Source: Testudinibacter crocodili
Lineage (GTDB): Bacteria > Pseudomonadota > Gammaproteobacteria > Enterobacterales > Pasteurellaceae
Assembly: GCA_006228005.1 (NCBI GenBank)
Contig: VDHG01000017.1
Location: forward strand, 1-64,000
Reading direction: 5' to 3'
DNA: 64,000 nt
A model generated the notes under the pieces. That model searched no databases, was not told the DNA's origin, and saw only the letters and a list, made by a program, of their open reading frames with translations. A program made the position numbers and the translations under genes. This document shows positions 1 through 7,980 of this stretch, piece after piece. Within the stretch, counting starts at the first letter, position 1. Each line of letters opens with the position of its first letter.

Positions 1-2
1 CC

Positions 3-2930
3 CCCGCCACAGCCCCCTCCCCCGCTGCTGCCACAGCGGCGGCCAGCCCGCCTACTGTGGTGGCGAATGCCGCAGACGAGCAAAAAAACGCCGCCATCCA
101 ACGCCAAGCCGATGAAATCGAGCAACAGCAAAGCCAAACCGCCGCCGGGCAAGGGCTGACTTTGCTGGGCATCCCGATCCACATCGAAATGCTGGGCTTA
201 TTCGATACGGTGGCCTCGGTGGGCTTGTCGCCGGCGCTGCCGTTTGTTTCCGGCCATTTCAGCTGGGCGGATCAAACCATGCCGCTGGAAAAAGCCGGGA
301 TGGCAGGCTTTGTTAAAAACGGCTACCACTTTGTGGCGGCGCACGAGCAGCGCAAAAGCTTTTCGGTGGACAGCATCTGCATTAAAGGCGGCTACCCCAA
401 GGGCAATTTCCAAGAGCTGCTGTATCCGGGGGTGCATTCCGATGTGGGCGGCGGCTATCCGCCGGGGGAACAATACCGCGCTTTGGACGGCATGGGGCAT
501 GTGCTGTCGCAAATCGCCCTGCACGATATGTATGCCAAATGCTGGCAGCATGGCATGCCGTTGCAAGTCCATGCCGAGCACCCCGACTTGGCCGCAGAGC
601 TGGCCAAGGTACTGGCGAGCAATAGCCGCTTTAAGTTGCAGCACTATGAAAAAATGAATCGCAACGTCGCTGAAGAATTCGATGTACAGCTGCCCTTGGT
701 GCAGCGCTTCAACCAATGGCTGGCCTCGCTCTCGGCCGGGGATCTGCCCAAAACCATCGAAGCGCAAACCCACCATATTACCGCCTGGCGGATTTACCGC
801 TGGCTGAGCCGGGATATTGCGGGCTATGCGGACCATCTGGGCGTGATGGGAACCGGCGATCTGGATACCCGCGATTTAAAGGAAAAGAAAGAACAAGTGC
901 AAGCGCGCGAAGCGCTGATCCGCCGCAAACGCCAAGCGCTGAACGATGCCTATCTGGGCAAAGCCCCGGCGCAGCTGACAGCGGAGGCGGCGCAGCTGGC
1001 GCAGGAGGAAGAAGCGGCGTTGCTGAAGCAGGCCGGATTGGCCGATATCGAGCATAGCGACGAACTCTTAAATGCCGTGGCCAATAAAAACTATGTGCCG
1101 GGCAACGACGGTTGGGATTTGCTGGAAGCGGCGATGGAATTTAAAGCGGACTACTTCCAGCAATTCCGCATCGAAAGCTTTATGTCGGTAGGCCAGATAC
1201 TGAATGTGGCGATCGGCGGCAGCATGTATATGCTGAACAACGACAATGAAGCGGAAGAGTTTAAAAGCATCTATGACGAAGGCAACACCCTGTATTACGG
1301 CAATGGTGCCGAATCCGGCGGCGGCGCATCCAACGGTTCATCCAACAGCCTATCAGCGGCGGCAGCGGTCGCTTTGCCCGCCGGGCCGGTTGCCAAAGGT
1401 GAAGATAGAGCCGATGCGGGTGAAGATACGGCCGATACGGCGGGCGGCAAAGAAGGCCAAGCAGAATCGGAAGGCAAAGAAGATACGGCCAAAATCAGAG
1501 ACATGTTCCGCCAAGCCGACAAATTGGCGCTGTCCAGCGGAACGGTCTTAGCCATGCTCAGAGCGCAACAGGCCGGAACACGCGGCACCGAACTGATGAA
1601 AGTGGGCTTGGACGCGGCGCTGGAGCGGTTAAAAAAAGGGAATGACAGCCAAGCGGCTCAAGCGGCGCTAAAATTGAAGAAAGTGCCCGGCGGCTATCCT
1701 ACACAGCATGCCAAGTTGGTTGAACTGTTTGACGAACAAATACACGATTCCCGTGCCTGGTTTATGCACCAAAGTGCGATTATGTCGCGCGAGCCCTTTA
1801 CCGATTACTTCCGCTACCGGCTGGTTTTTAGCGGCCGGGTTTCCAACAAACCCCTTTCCCCGATTATGATTGCAGACCGCATCGTCGGTTTGGCCGGTAT
1901 TTCGCGCAGCGCGTATTTGTCGATCAAATACCGCAATCCGGCCTATTTGCTGATGGGCTTGAATAATCCGACGTTATTTGTCGGGGAGCCGGCCATTCAG
2001 GCTTTATACACCGCGGCGGGCGACTACGAGCGCATTCTCATCGATCCGGAAACCGGCCGGATAGCGCCCACCACGGACAATGCCAAAGCCTTATGGGCAT
2101 TCACCGAAAACATGCAAAAAGCCGTCGAAGAGATGAAGAACGATTTGGCCAACACCGATCCCTGGAGCCGCGAGGACTTCCAAAACCGATTGGCTGATCA
2201 AATCCGACCGCACTTGAATGAGACATCGCGGAACTTGGAACAGATAATCCGGCTTCTCAACCAACGTTCGGACGAAGCCCAAGAAATAGGTGATATGGAG
2301 CAATACACGGCCGATAAACGGCTATTGAAGCAAATCAGCGAACAGCACGATATGATTGAAACCGATCTGGCGCAAAGCGATGGCATCAGCCCGGCTGTGC
2401 CGACAGATATTGCGGGCAACGGCGGTGCCGATTCCGGAGCACCGGCGATGTTGGGTTTGCCGTCTATTGCTTCGGGTTTGCCGGTTGGCAGTATTGCAAC
2501 GGGTTTGGCGGATACGAATGCCGCTGCTGCCCCATTGGCGGAGATCACCCCGCAGAGCACCGCAGATTACCTGCGGGCCGAATTAATGCGCTATCAAAAC
2601 AGCTTGCAGCAAAACGGCGACAATGCGGTGGCATTGTTACACAACGGCGTGGGTGACCCGCAGCAATTGGGCAGCGTCTTTTATAACAATGCGGCAGGTG
2701 ATATTACGGAACAAAGTATCGAACGGATCAGCATGGCGGCATTGAAAGACTTGGGTCTGGACATAGAGGCCAACGAATATATTCTTGAAAATCTATCGGA
2801 TAAAAGCCAAGATGGTATTATTCGCCTGACACAGGATTTACGTTCGGGCCGTGTGCCGGACGAGCTTCGTTCGTTGCCGGCGGATAAGCTTGAATTAATG
2901 CGAACCACATTGGAAAAATGGATAGGTTAG
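3..2930 (+). CDS. DUF2235 (Tle1-like) T6SS-type lipase effector, 5' truncated by window edge
   Basis: The reading frame is open from base 3 with no start codon, so the N-terminus lies outside the window; the first visible residues are an Ala/Pro/Thr-rich linker. The segment GLFDTVASVG (about bases 198-227) and YPGVHSDVGGGYPPG (about 423-467) match the Asp- and His-bearing catalytic motifs of DUF2235 alpha/beta hydrolases; the GxSxG nucleophile elbow would be upstream. Charged coiled coil follows (about bases 870-1060), then a low-complexity Ala/Gly/Glu/Asp stretch (about 1300-1490). A second conserved block, around DEQIHDSRAWF (about 1728-1760), is shared by long DUF2235 proteins. Family knowledge: DUF2235 proteins of this kind are often phospholipases delivered by type VI secretion. 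No VgrG, PAAR or other T6SS gene is visible here. Composition is clearly richer in GC than the rest of the window. The hydrolase class is fairly certain; the secretion role is inferred. Confidence 0.75.
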   Translation, partial: PATAPSPAAATAAASPPTVVANAADEQKNAAIQRQADEIEQQQSQTAAGQGLTLLGIPIHIEMLGLFDTVASVGLSPALPFVSGHFSWADQTMPLEKAGMAGFVKNGYHFVAAHEQRKSFSVDSICIKGGYPKGNFQELLYPGVHSDVGGGYPPGEQYRALDGMGHVLSQIALHDMYAKCWQHGMPLQVHAEHPDLAAELAKVLASNSRFKLQHYEKMNRNVAEEFDVQLPLVQRFNQWLASLSAGDLPKTIEAQTHHITAWRIYRWLSRDIAGYADHLGVMGTGDLDTRDLKEKKEQVQAREALIRRKRQALNDAYLGKAPAQLTAEAAQLAQEEEAALLKQAGLADIEHSDELLNAVANKNYVPGNDGWDLLEAAMEFKADYFQQFRIESFMSVGQILNVAIGGSMYMLNNDNEAEEFKSIYDEGNTLYYGNGAESGGGASNGSSNSLSAAAAVALPAGPVAKGEDRADAGEDTADTAGGKEGQAESEGKEDTAKIRDMFRQADKLALSSGTVLAMLRAQQAGTRGTELMKVGLDAALERLKKGNDSQAAQAALKLKKVPGGYPTQHAKLVELFDEQIHDSRAWFMHQSAIMSREPFTDYFRYRLVFSGRVSNKPLSPIMIADRIVGLAGISRSAYLSIKYRNPAYLLMGLNNPTLFVGEPAIQALYTAAGDYERILIDPETGRIAPTTDNAKALWAFTENMQKAVEEMKNDLANTDPWSREDFQNRLADQIRPHLNETSRNLEQIIRLLNQRSDEAQEIGDMEQYTADKRLLKQISEQHDMIETDLAQSDGISPAVPTDIAGNGGADSGAPAMLGLPSIASGLPVGSIATGLADTNAAAAPLAEITPQSTADYLRAELMRYQNSLQQNGDNAVALLHNGVGDPQQLGSVFYNNAAGDITEQSIERISMAALKDLGLDIEANEYILENLSDKSQDGIIRLTQDLRSGRVPDELRSLPADKLELMRTTLEKWIG

Positions 2931-2943
2931 GAGGCGGTGCTTG

Positions 2944-2976
2944 ATGAAACAGCAATATTATTCAGAGGCGCCTTAA
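2944..2976 (+). pseudogene. stub of a gene translationally linked to the DUF2235 gene
   Basis: A strong Shine-Dalgarno (AGGAGG, 2929-2934) overlaps the stop of the DUF2235 gene and lies 9 nt before an ATG at 2944. The frame closes after ten codons (TAA 2974-2976). Such a well-placed start normally opens a co-translated partner, often the immunity protein of a T6SS effector. The sequence after the stop switches to a LysR-type remnant, so I infer that the partner was cut off by recombination near 2970-3000. The partner's identity is unknown. Confidence 0.4.
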
Positions 2977-2997
2977 TCTGCCGTAGATTGTGCGTTA

Positions 2998-3169
2998 AAA
3001 CGGCACGCAATACCGCCACGCTATTTGGCAACGGGCGAGCTAGTACAGGTGTTGTCCGATTATCCCGAATACTGGCTATCCGCTGCACTTGATTTACGCC
3101 GCCCACCGCCAGCCATCGGCGATCTTGCGGGCGTATGTGGCGTTTTGTGTGGGGTGGTTGGGGCAATGA
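2998..3169 (+). pseudogene. LysR-type regulator C-terminal remnant, frameshifted
   Basis: Two frames encode consecutive parts of a typical LysR effector-domain C-terminus. Bases 3010-3079 read IPPRYLATGELVQVLSDY and on to WLS. From 3080 another frame reads PLHLIYAAHRQPSA followed by ILRAYVAFCVGWLGQ, with a TGA at 3167-3169. The pattern GELVxVL, then a proline-rich turn, then LxYxxHRQxSA is the usual ending of LysR substrate domains. The helix-turn-helix and most of the protein are missing, so this is debris. LysR genes commonly sit divergent from an oxidoreductase; the broken oxidoreductase at 3213-3857 may be its former target, although here the two converge. Confidence 0.65.
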
Positions 3170-3172
3170 AAT

Positions 3173-3217
3173 AGGCCGTTTGAAACCGTGCTTTGATGCT
3201 AAAAGTGCGGTTTCAAT
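3173..3217. terminator. hairpin built from degenerate DUS and USS arms
   Basis: The left arm is AGGCCGTTTGAA (one mismatch to the AG-DUS) followed directly by ACCGTGCTTT (two mismatches to the USS). A short loop follows, then a perfect USS AAAGTGCGGT (3202-3211) and TTCAATC. The segments TTGAAACCGTGCTTT and AAAGTGCGGTTTCAA pair with one G-T mismatch. It lies between the convergent LysR remnant and the oxidoreductase, a normal place for an uptake-signal terminator. Confidence 0.6.
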
Positions 3218-3857
3218 CGAACAAGCGCCAAATCTCCTGTGCCTCCATAATCCGTGTTCCCGTGTGCTGCTGTTTCACCGCGCGGATCATTGCGGCGGCG
3301 AGCTTATCAGTTGCCAGTGGAGTTTGTGATTTAAATAAACCTATTGTATTCAATAATTTGAGAAGTTTAGTACCCCATATTTCAGCAGGGCGGTCGCTGT
3401 CGGGGCGCAGCAGCAACGGCGGGCGGAAAATTACCAGCTGCTCAAAATCCAACGCCTGCACCGCCTGTTCCAGTTCGCCTTTTATTCGGGGATAAAACAG
3501 TTTAGCATTCGGCGCAGCGCCGCCTGCCGACACCAAGGCCAGCGTGCCGACCCCATTGGCGGCGGCAGCTTGGGCAAACGCGAGTTGGTAGCCGTAATCC
3601 ACTACTTGTTGTGCAACCTGGCTGCCTGCCGCTTTCAGCGTGGTGCCAAGGTAGGAAAACAGCACGTCGCCACGCACCTTGTCGCGCCAGCTTGCGCTGT
3701 CGGCAAAATCAATCCGTTGCACGCTAAGTTTCGGATGTTGAATGCCGACATCATGGCGCACGAAAATCTCGACTTATCCGAATGCGCTGTCGTTCAGCAA
3801 TTGCTGTAACAACGCTTTGCTGGTTGCGCCGCTGGCGCCGATAATCATTGCTTTCAT
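3213..3857 (-). pseudogene. NAD(P)H-binding oxidoreductase (atypical SDR, HTATIP2-like) with an in-frame stop
   Basis: From ATG 3857 the minus strand reads MKAMIIGASGATSKALLQQL, an N-terminal Rossmann motif GASGATS for NAD(P) binding. Codon 28 is TAA (3774-3776). The same frame continues without a frameshift as VEIFVRHDVGIQ and runs to a TGA at 3213, 214 codons in all. Downstream motifs DVLFSYLGTTLKAAGS and LALVSAGGAAPNAKLFYPRIKGELE (YxxxK type) are those of small atypical SDRs. A single substitution (for example AAA or AAG to TAA) would explain the break. Only readthrough or restart at an internal methionine would give protein, lacking the nucleotide-binding loop. This could be a real nonsense mutation or a sequencing error. 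Confidence 0.75.
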
Positions 3858-4157
3858 ATTTGATTCCTTATTGCCCGAGTGGATATCCCCAGAATAGCGA
3901 AATTTACCGTTAGGTTTCAAGCATTTGCAGGAATGAATCAAGCCAAAGTGCGGTTTCAGACGGCCTGTGTTTGCCAGACTACATGTTTATAAAGGATGGA
4001 CGTGGGTAAATGTGATTACTCTGATATATGCAGGGGAATGATTAAGGGTATCGAGTTAACTTTAAAAGCGTTGAACATTCTATCTTAAAAATCAGTTTTT
4101 TAAGCGCTGTGAATCTTTTATAATCCCAAACTATGGAAAATAAAAGTGAGGTTTGGC
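3858..4157. other. intergenic region with composite uptake signal and AT-rich promoter area of the RM genes
   Basis: There is no gene in these 300 bases. It holds a perfect USS AAAGTGCGGT (3945-3954) followed with no gap by a perfect reverse AG-DUS TTCAGACGGCCT (3955-3966). After about 4030 the sequence becomes strongly AT-rich and should carry the restriction gene promoter. A ribosome-binding site (AGTGAGG, 4145-4151) precedes the ATG at 4158. Confidence 0.7.
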
Positions 4158-4886
4158 ATGTCATTTAATCAAAAACAAAAACAGGATATTTTAAACGCTG
4201 CAAAAACATGGTTTAGAGAGACAATTGCGTCAAATCATATCAAAAACACCGAGAAATTGATTGACCCGAAAGAGTTTAATATTAATCCGTTTCTGACGGT
4301 TTATTTGGCCAATTTTTTAACCGGTAATTCCAATGCTGAAAGTATTGCTAGAGCGTTATTGTACCCGCGCGTATTGGGAACGTCCATTAGCACTTCTTTC
4401 GGGCAGAATATGCAAAGTTTTATCAATGTTATTCAGAATGCGGTAGGCAGTGCCGCCAGCGGTATGGACATTGAATTTACCGATCAAATAGACGGTCGAA
4501 AAAAATACTGCCAATTAAAAGCCGGTCCGAATACGATCAATAAAGACGATGTAGAAACGATAGCCGGACATTTTAAAGCAGTGCGTAATCTTTCCAGAAC
4601 CAATAATCTCCGTATTCCTAACGATGACATGATTGTCGGTGTACTCTATGGAGAGCCGGATGATTTGAGCAGTCATTACAAACGTATTACCCGGCAATAT
4701 GATTATGATGTTATTGTCGGGCGGGAGTTTTGGCACCGCTTGAGCGGTGATGAAAAATTTTATTATGAATTGATTCAAGCTGTGGGCTCTGTTGCGTCTG
4801 AAGCTGATTTTAGTGAAGATTTGGAGCAGGTTGTACGCAAGTTAGCCGCAACGGATATTGTGCAGAAATTGAGTAACCATGAATAA
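4158..4886 (+). CDS. probable type II restriction endonuclease
   Basis: This 242-residue protein lies immediately upstream of a C5-cytosine methyltransferase in the same direction (50 nt apart), the usual arrangement of a type II restriction-modification pair. I chose ATG 4158 because GTGAGG precedes it at a good distance; a GTG at 4146 is possible but adds only four residues. A plausible PD-(D/E)xK-type catalytic core is D104-I-E106, then Q119-L-K121 (segment GMDIEFTD, then YCQLKAG), with Gln replacing the usual Glu/Asp of the xK pair. No other domain is recognised. The gene is AT-rich compared with both flanks, suggesting separate acquisition. The role follows mainly from context and this motif; the cleavage site cannot be read from the sequence, though an NlaIV/NgoBV-like specificity is possible from the partner. 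Confidence 0.65.
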   Translation: MSFNQKQKQDILNAAKTWFRETIASNHIKNTEKLIDPKEFNINPFLTVYLANFLTGNSNAESIARALLYPRVLGTSISTSFGQNMQSFINVIQNAVGSAASGMDIEFTDQIDGRKKYCQLKAGPNTINKDDVETIAGHFKAVRNLSRTNNLRIPNDDMIVGVLYGEPDDLSSHYKRITRQYDYDVIVGREFWHRLSGDEKFYYELIQAVGSVASEADFSEDLEQVVRKLAATDIVQKLSNHE

Positions 4887-4936
4887 GGTTTGACGTTTGA
4901 GAAAAATCAGGATAAATTGTCAATCATAAAATAACC

Positions 4937-6214
4937 ATGACTAATGTTTATCTTGAAATTATGCAAAGCCCACAACACTACACAATAGCCCAAGTTGCAG
5001 ATATCTTGGGGGTATCCAAAGAAACGTTACGCCGCTGGGACAGAAACGGTACGCTTGTGCCTGAACGCCAGTGTGACAATAATTACCGTTTGTATGCCAA
5101 AGAGCAGTTGGTGAGATTTGAAGAAGCCCAATTGCTGTTCAACAGCAATTGGCTGGAAGAATACGATACAAAACCGATCAGGCCCTACCGCTTATTGGAA
5201 CTGTTTGCCGGTGCCGGCGGTTTGGCCGTGGGTATGGAATTGGCTGGTTTTCAATCGGTATTGCTGAATGAAATTGATCCTGCTGCCTGTAAAACATTAC
5301 GTAAAAACCGCCCTGAATGGAATGTGGTTGAGGGTGATATTGCGAATATTGATTTCACGCCGTTTCACGGGCAGATTGATATTCTTTCAGGCGGTTTTCC
5401 TTGCCAGGCATTTTCTTATGCCGGCAAAAAATTGGGTTTTGAAGATACCCGAGGCACACTTTTTTTTGAATTTGCACGAGCTGTAAATGAAACCCAGCCT
5501 AAAGTATTCGTAGCTGAAAATGTACGTGGTTTGCTGGCACATGAAAATGGCAGTACGTTAGAAACCATCAAAAATATTATTGATGAATTGGGCTATTTTC
5601 TGGTTCCGCCGCGCATATTGAAAGCTATTTTTTATAAAGTGCCGCAGAAAAGAGAGCGCCTGTTTTTAATCGGTATCAAGAAAGATTTGGCTGATAAAGT
5701 TTCTTTCCGGTGGCCTTCCCCTTATTATCGGATTATGACTGTAAAAGACGCATTGAAAGCAGGAGATTTATATCCTACCGATGCTCCCGAATCCTTCGGG
5801 CAAAAATATCCCCAACGTAAAGAAGAAATCTTGGCGCAAGTTCCACCCGGGGGATACTGGAAAGATTTACCGGATAACCTGCAACGGGAATATATGCAGA
5901 AAAGCTATTTTTTGGGTGGGGGAAAAACAGGTATGGCACGCAGATTATCGTGGGACGAACCCAGTTTGACACTGACTTGCGCACCAGCGCAGAAGCAAAC
6001 CGAACGTTGTCACCCTGAAGAAACACGCCCTTTGACAGTGCGTGAATACGCTCGAATTCAAACGTTCCCGGATAGTTGGCGGTTTGAAGGGGCATTGACA
6101 GCCCAATATAAACAAATCGGCAATGCCGTGCCGGTCAATCTTGCTTATGCTGTCGGCAGATCTTTGGTAAGGCTGTTGAACGAGATTGAAGAAACAAGCC
6201 ACCTCGGTCTGTAG
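4937..6214 (+). CDS. C5-cytosine DNA methyltransferase with N-terminal MerR-like HTH
   Basis: Transfers a methyl group from S-adenosylmethionine to cytosine and would protect host DNA from the neighbouring nuclease. Of 425 residues, 13-65 form a MerR-type winged helix (YTIAQVADILGVSKETLRRW and the following DRNG turn). The m5C MTase fold follows: motif I LLELFAGAGG (86-95), motif IV GGFPCQAFS with catalytic Cys156, motif VI ENV (194-196), motif VIII QKRERLFLIG, motif IX REYARIQTFPDSW and motif X QIGNAVPVNLA. The target-recognition region lies between VIII and IX. The fused HTH suggests that the enzyme also represses its own or the nuclease promoter, as known for other HTH-bearing m5C MTases. 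From memory, Neisseria NlaIV/NgoBV-type enzymes have a similar length and layout; this is a weak assignment. Confidence 0.9.
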   Translation: MTNVYLEIMQSPQHYTIAQVADILGVSKETLRRWDRNGTLVPERQCDNNYRLYAKEQLVRFEEAQLLFNSNWLEEYDTKPIRPYRLLELFAGAGGLAVGMELAGFQSVLLNEIDPAACKTLRKNRPEWNVVEGDIANIDFTPFHGQIDILSGGFPCQAFSYAGKKLGFEDTRGTLFFEFARAVNETQPKVFVAENVRGLLAHENGSTLETIKNIIDELGYFLVPPRILKAIFYKVPQKRERLFLIGIKKDLADKVSFRWPSPYYRIMTVKDALKAGDLYPTDAPESFGQKYPQRKEEILAQVPPGGYWKDLPDNLQREYMQKSYFLGGGKTGMARRLSWDEPSLTLTCAPAQKQTERCHPEETRPLTVREYARIQTFPDSWRFEGALTAQYKQIGNAVPVNLAYAVGRSLVRLLNEIEETSHLGL

Positions 6215-6265
6215 CATGTTTTACCGTAAGCACACGTAATTTCTAAGTATTTCAATCCATCAAAC

Positions 6266-6330
6266 ACAAGGCCGTCTGAAACCGTACTTTGACCTTTTCA
6301 AACAGGTGAAGGGTTTCAGACAGCCTGTGT
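6266..6330. terminator. DUS/USS composite hairpin after the methyltransferase
   Basis: AGGCCGTCTGAA (6269-6280, perfect AG-DUS) is followed without a gap by ACCGTACTTT (6281-6290, USS with one mismatch). After a loop, GGTTTCAGACAGCCTGTG (from 6313) forms the other arm, with one mismatch in the DUS core. Likely transcription terminator for the restriction-modification genes. Confidence 0.65.
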
Positions 6331-6451
6331 TTTAACATGAACCGCTAAATGGCAGGGCGTGAATAAATCGTTAGCTATGCTCAAACGCTGTGCCTGCAGA
6401 AAAATAACGCCCACTTGTTCTGTAACAACCGTAGAAAAAACATACTGGCAA

Positions 6452-6700
6452 TTATTGTTCCAAAAATCGATCAAAATCACGCTCAAACACCTTATCCTGC
6501 ACCAGCCGATATTTCTCAAACCCACTCAACGCATGGGCTGTGGCGGTTTCGGCGGTGATTTTGCCTGCATCTTGCAAGACGGCGCGGTCGGTGAATTCTA
6601 AAAAGCGGTTGAGGCGGGTTACACCGCTCTTTCAGAATTGGTTTTATAACCGACGGCGATAATGGCGGCGATAAAATTGAGATACTCCACTGCCGATGCG
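6452..6700 (-). pseudogene. RhuM-family protein remnant
   Basis: Two minus-strand fragments match RhuM-family proteins. Around 6630-6700 the frame reads VEYLNFIAAIIAVGYKTNSE and ends RAV-stop; RhuM proteins have a (Y)NLDxIIxVGYRxNSxRA segment. From about 6619 down to the TAA at 6452-6454 another frame reads VTRLNRFLEFTDRAVLQDAG, KITAETATAHALSGFEKYR and FERDFDRFLEQ, the typical C-terminus. The middle of the protein (roughly 150-200 residues) is missing, so an internal deletion has fused the two ends. RhuM genes often accompany restriction-modification or mobile loci, which suits the neighbour at 4158-6214. Confidence 0.55.
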
Positions 6701-6720
6701 CGGCCTATTAATCTCATCTA

Positions 6721-6755
6721 AACCGCAGTTGATATTTTAAAATCAAGTGCGGTTT
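6721..6755. terminator. hairpin containing a USS core
   Basis: AACCGCAGTTGAT and ATCAAGTGCGGTT are inverted with one mismatch around the AT-only loop ATTTTAAAA-like segment. The right arm holds the 9-mer AAGTGCGGT. It lies in non-coding sequence upstream of the RhuM remnant. Nothing else was recognised between 6700 and 6844. Confidence 0.45.
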
Positions 6756-6844
6756 TGCAATTGATCCGCACTGCCTTTCCCCGACACAAAGCGGCGCTCC
6801 TCTGTGCGGGCTGGCGCTGCCGAGCCGACACAGGATAAAGAATC

Positions 6845-6882
6845 ATCAAAGGCTGCCTGAAAAGTTTCAGGCAGCCTTTGAT
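6845..6882 (-). terminator. perfect hairpin carrying two inverted Simonsiella-type DUS
   Basis: ATCAAAGGCTGCCTGAAA and its exact reverse complement are separated by 2 nt. Each arm contains AGGCTGCCTGAA, the DUS dialect described for Simonsiella rather than the Neisseria form. It sits 28 nt beyond the stop of the esterase gene at 6911-7849, which it would terminate. Confidence 0.75.
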
Positions 6883-6910
6883 TATGAAGCATGGGATTAT
6901 TGAATATATT

Positions 6911-7849
6911 TCATTTCACAGGCAAATAGGTTGCCAAATACTCATTGAGTTTTTGCATGTATTCGGCACGTTTTTGCGGTTCGCCCAGCAAGGTATGCCC
7001 TGATTTTTCAAAAATAAATACATCGTGCGGTACGTTATTGGCTTGCAGGGCGTTGGTCATCGGCTTGGTGCTAAACGGCATGATGAAATCTTTTGCCCCA
7101 AACGCCATCAGTGCGGGCGGGCTGCCTGCATTGACCCAACGATATGCTTCAATCGGTTTGACGATTTCTTTGTATACGCCGTTTGTCATCATCTCGGCGG
7201 TAATTTTTTCGCCGGATAATACCGATAAAAATTCGGCCGATTTGGCAGCATCGGCACCGCCTTTGGCATTATCCACTTCAAAGCTCATCGGGCCGACCAT
7301 GCCGAAGCTAAACGCAATCGGTACAGGGGCGGTGCGTCCGTCGCGGTAGGCATAAATCGCCGCCAGCCCATGCCCGGCAGAGCCGCCGCCGATGGCCATT
7401 TTATCAATCGGATAGCCGAGTTCGCGGGCTTTGGCGACCACTTGCGGTATGGCCGTTTTGATTTCGTCCGACATGGATTTGACCGAAGCGGCAGGGTTTG
7501 CTTTGTCTTTCAGGGTGTAGTTGATCCCTGCGGCAACATAGCCTTTTGAGGCAAACCATTGCAAAATCTTGGCATCATCGGCCTTATCGCCTGTGGTAAA
7601 ACCGCCGGCATGCAAATACACCACCAAGCCATAATGCGCACGTGTTTTGTTTTTCGGAACATACAAATCAAATTTGTGGGCGGGCTGGTTGCCATAGGCA
7701 AAGTTTGGGTAGGTTGTGCCGACGGCTTGCCAGTTTTCCACTTTCATCAAATCCGGGGCGGTCAGCGCGTCATGCAGCATGGCCACGCCGTTGCAGGCGG
7801 ATAATAAAACCGCCGACACGGCGACGGCAGCAAGATGAAACAATTTCAT
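6911..7849 (-). CDS. alpha/beta-hydrolase (HSL-type esterase) lipoprotein
   Basis: 312 residues from ATG 7849, chosen because AAGGATGGGTT precedes it and because the protein then begins with a lipoprotein signal, MKLFHLAAVAVSAVLLSAC, with lipobox LSAC; Cys19 would be lipidated. The fold is an esterase of the hormone-sensitive-lipase group: YLHAGGFTTG (oxyanion HGG-type motif), GGGSAGHG with the nucleophilic Ser in GGSAG, acidic residue in FGAKDFIMP, and His in KSGHTLL. It would act in the periplasm or at the outer membrane on small esters; the substrate is unknown. It is followed by a DUS hairpin, and an upstream paralogue lies at 7981-8907. DUS content and GC-rich wording point to a Neisseriaceae source. 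Confidence 0.8.
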   Translation of the reverse strand: MKLFHLAAVAVSAVLLSACNGVAMLHDALTAPDLMKVENWQAVGTTYPNFAYGNQPAHKFDLYVPKNKTRAHYGLVVYLHAGGFTTGDKADDAKILQWFASKGYVAAGINYTLKDKANPAASVKSMSDEIKTAIPQVVAKARELGYPIDKMAIGGGSAGHGLAAIYAYRDGRTAPVPIAFSFGMVGPMSFEVDNAKGGADAAKSAEFLSVLSGEKITAEMMTNGVYKEIVKPIEAYRWVNAGSPPALMAFGAKDFIMPFSTKPMTNALQANNVPHDVFIFEKSGHTLLGEPQKRAEYMQKLNEYLATYLPVK

Positions 7850-7914
7850 AACCCATCCTTCTTTAAGTAAAAATTGCGCCAGCCAAGGATGACTGCAACG
7901 CATAGATGAACGAA

Positions 7915-7961
7915 ATGCCGTCTGAAACCGCACTTTCACCCGATAAGGTTTCAGACGGCCT
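7915..7961 (-). terminator. DUS/USS composite hairpin between the two esterase genes
   Basis: ATGCCGTCTGAA (7915-7926, perfect AT-DUS) is followed without a gap by ACCGCACTTT (7927-7936, perfect USS). After a spacer, GGTTTCAGACGGCCTTTT follows, with the reverse AG-DUS at 7950-7961. The DUS arms pair as GCCGTCTGAAACC with GGTTTCAGACGGC. It lies 20 nt after the stop of the upstream esterase gene and would act as its terminator. Confidence 0.8.
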
Positions 7962-7980
7962 TTTGATTCACCATCAATAA

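Noticed and set aside
198..836. Long open frame on the minus strand inside the DUF2235 gene
   Set aside because: It is antisense to well-conserved hydrolase motifs in a GC-rich gene and shows no domain of its own; a composition shadow.
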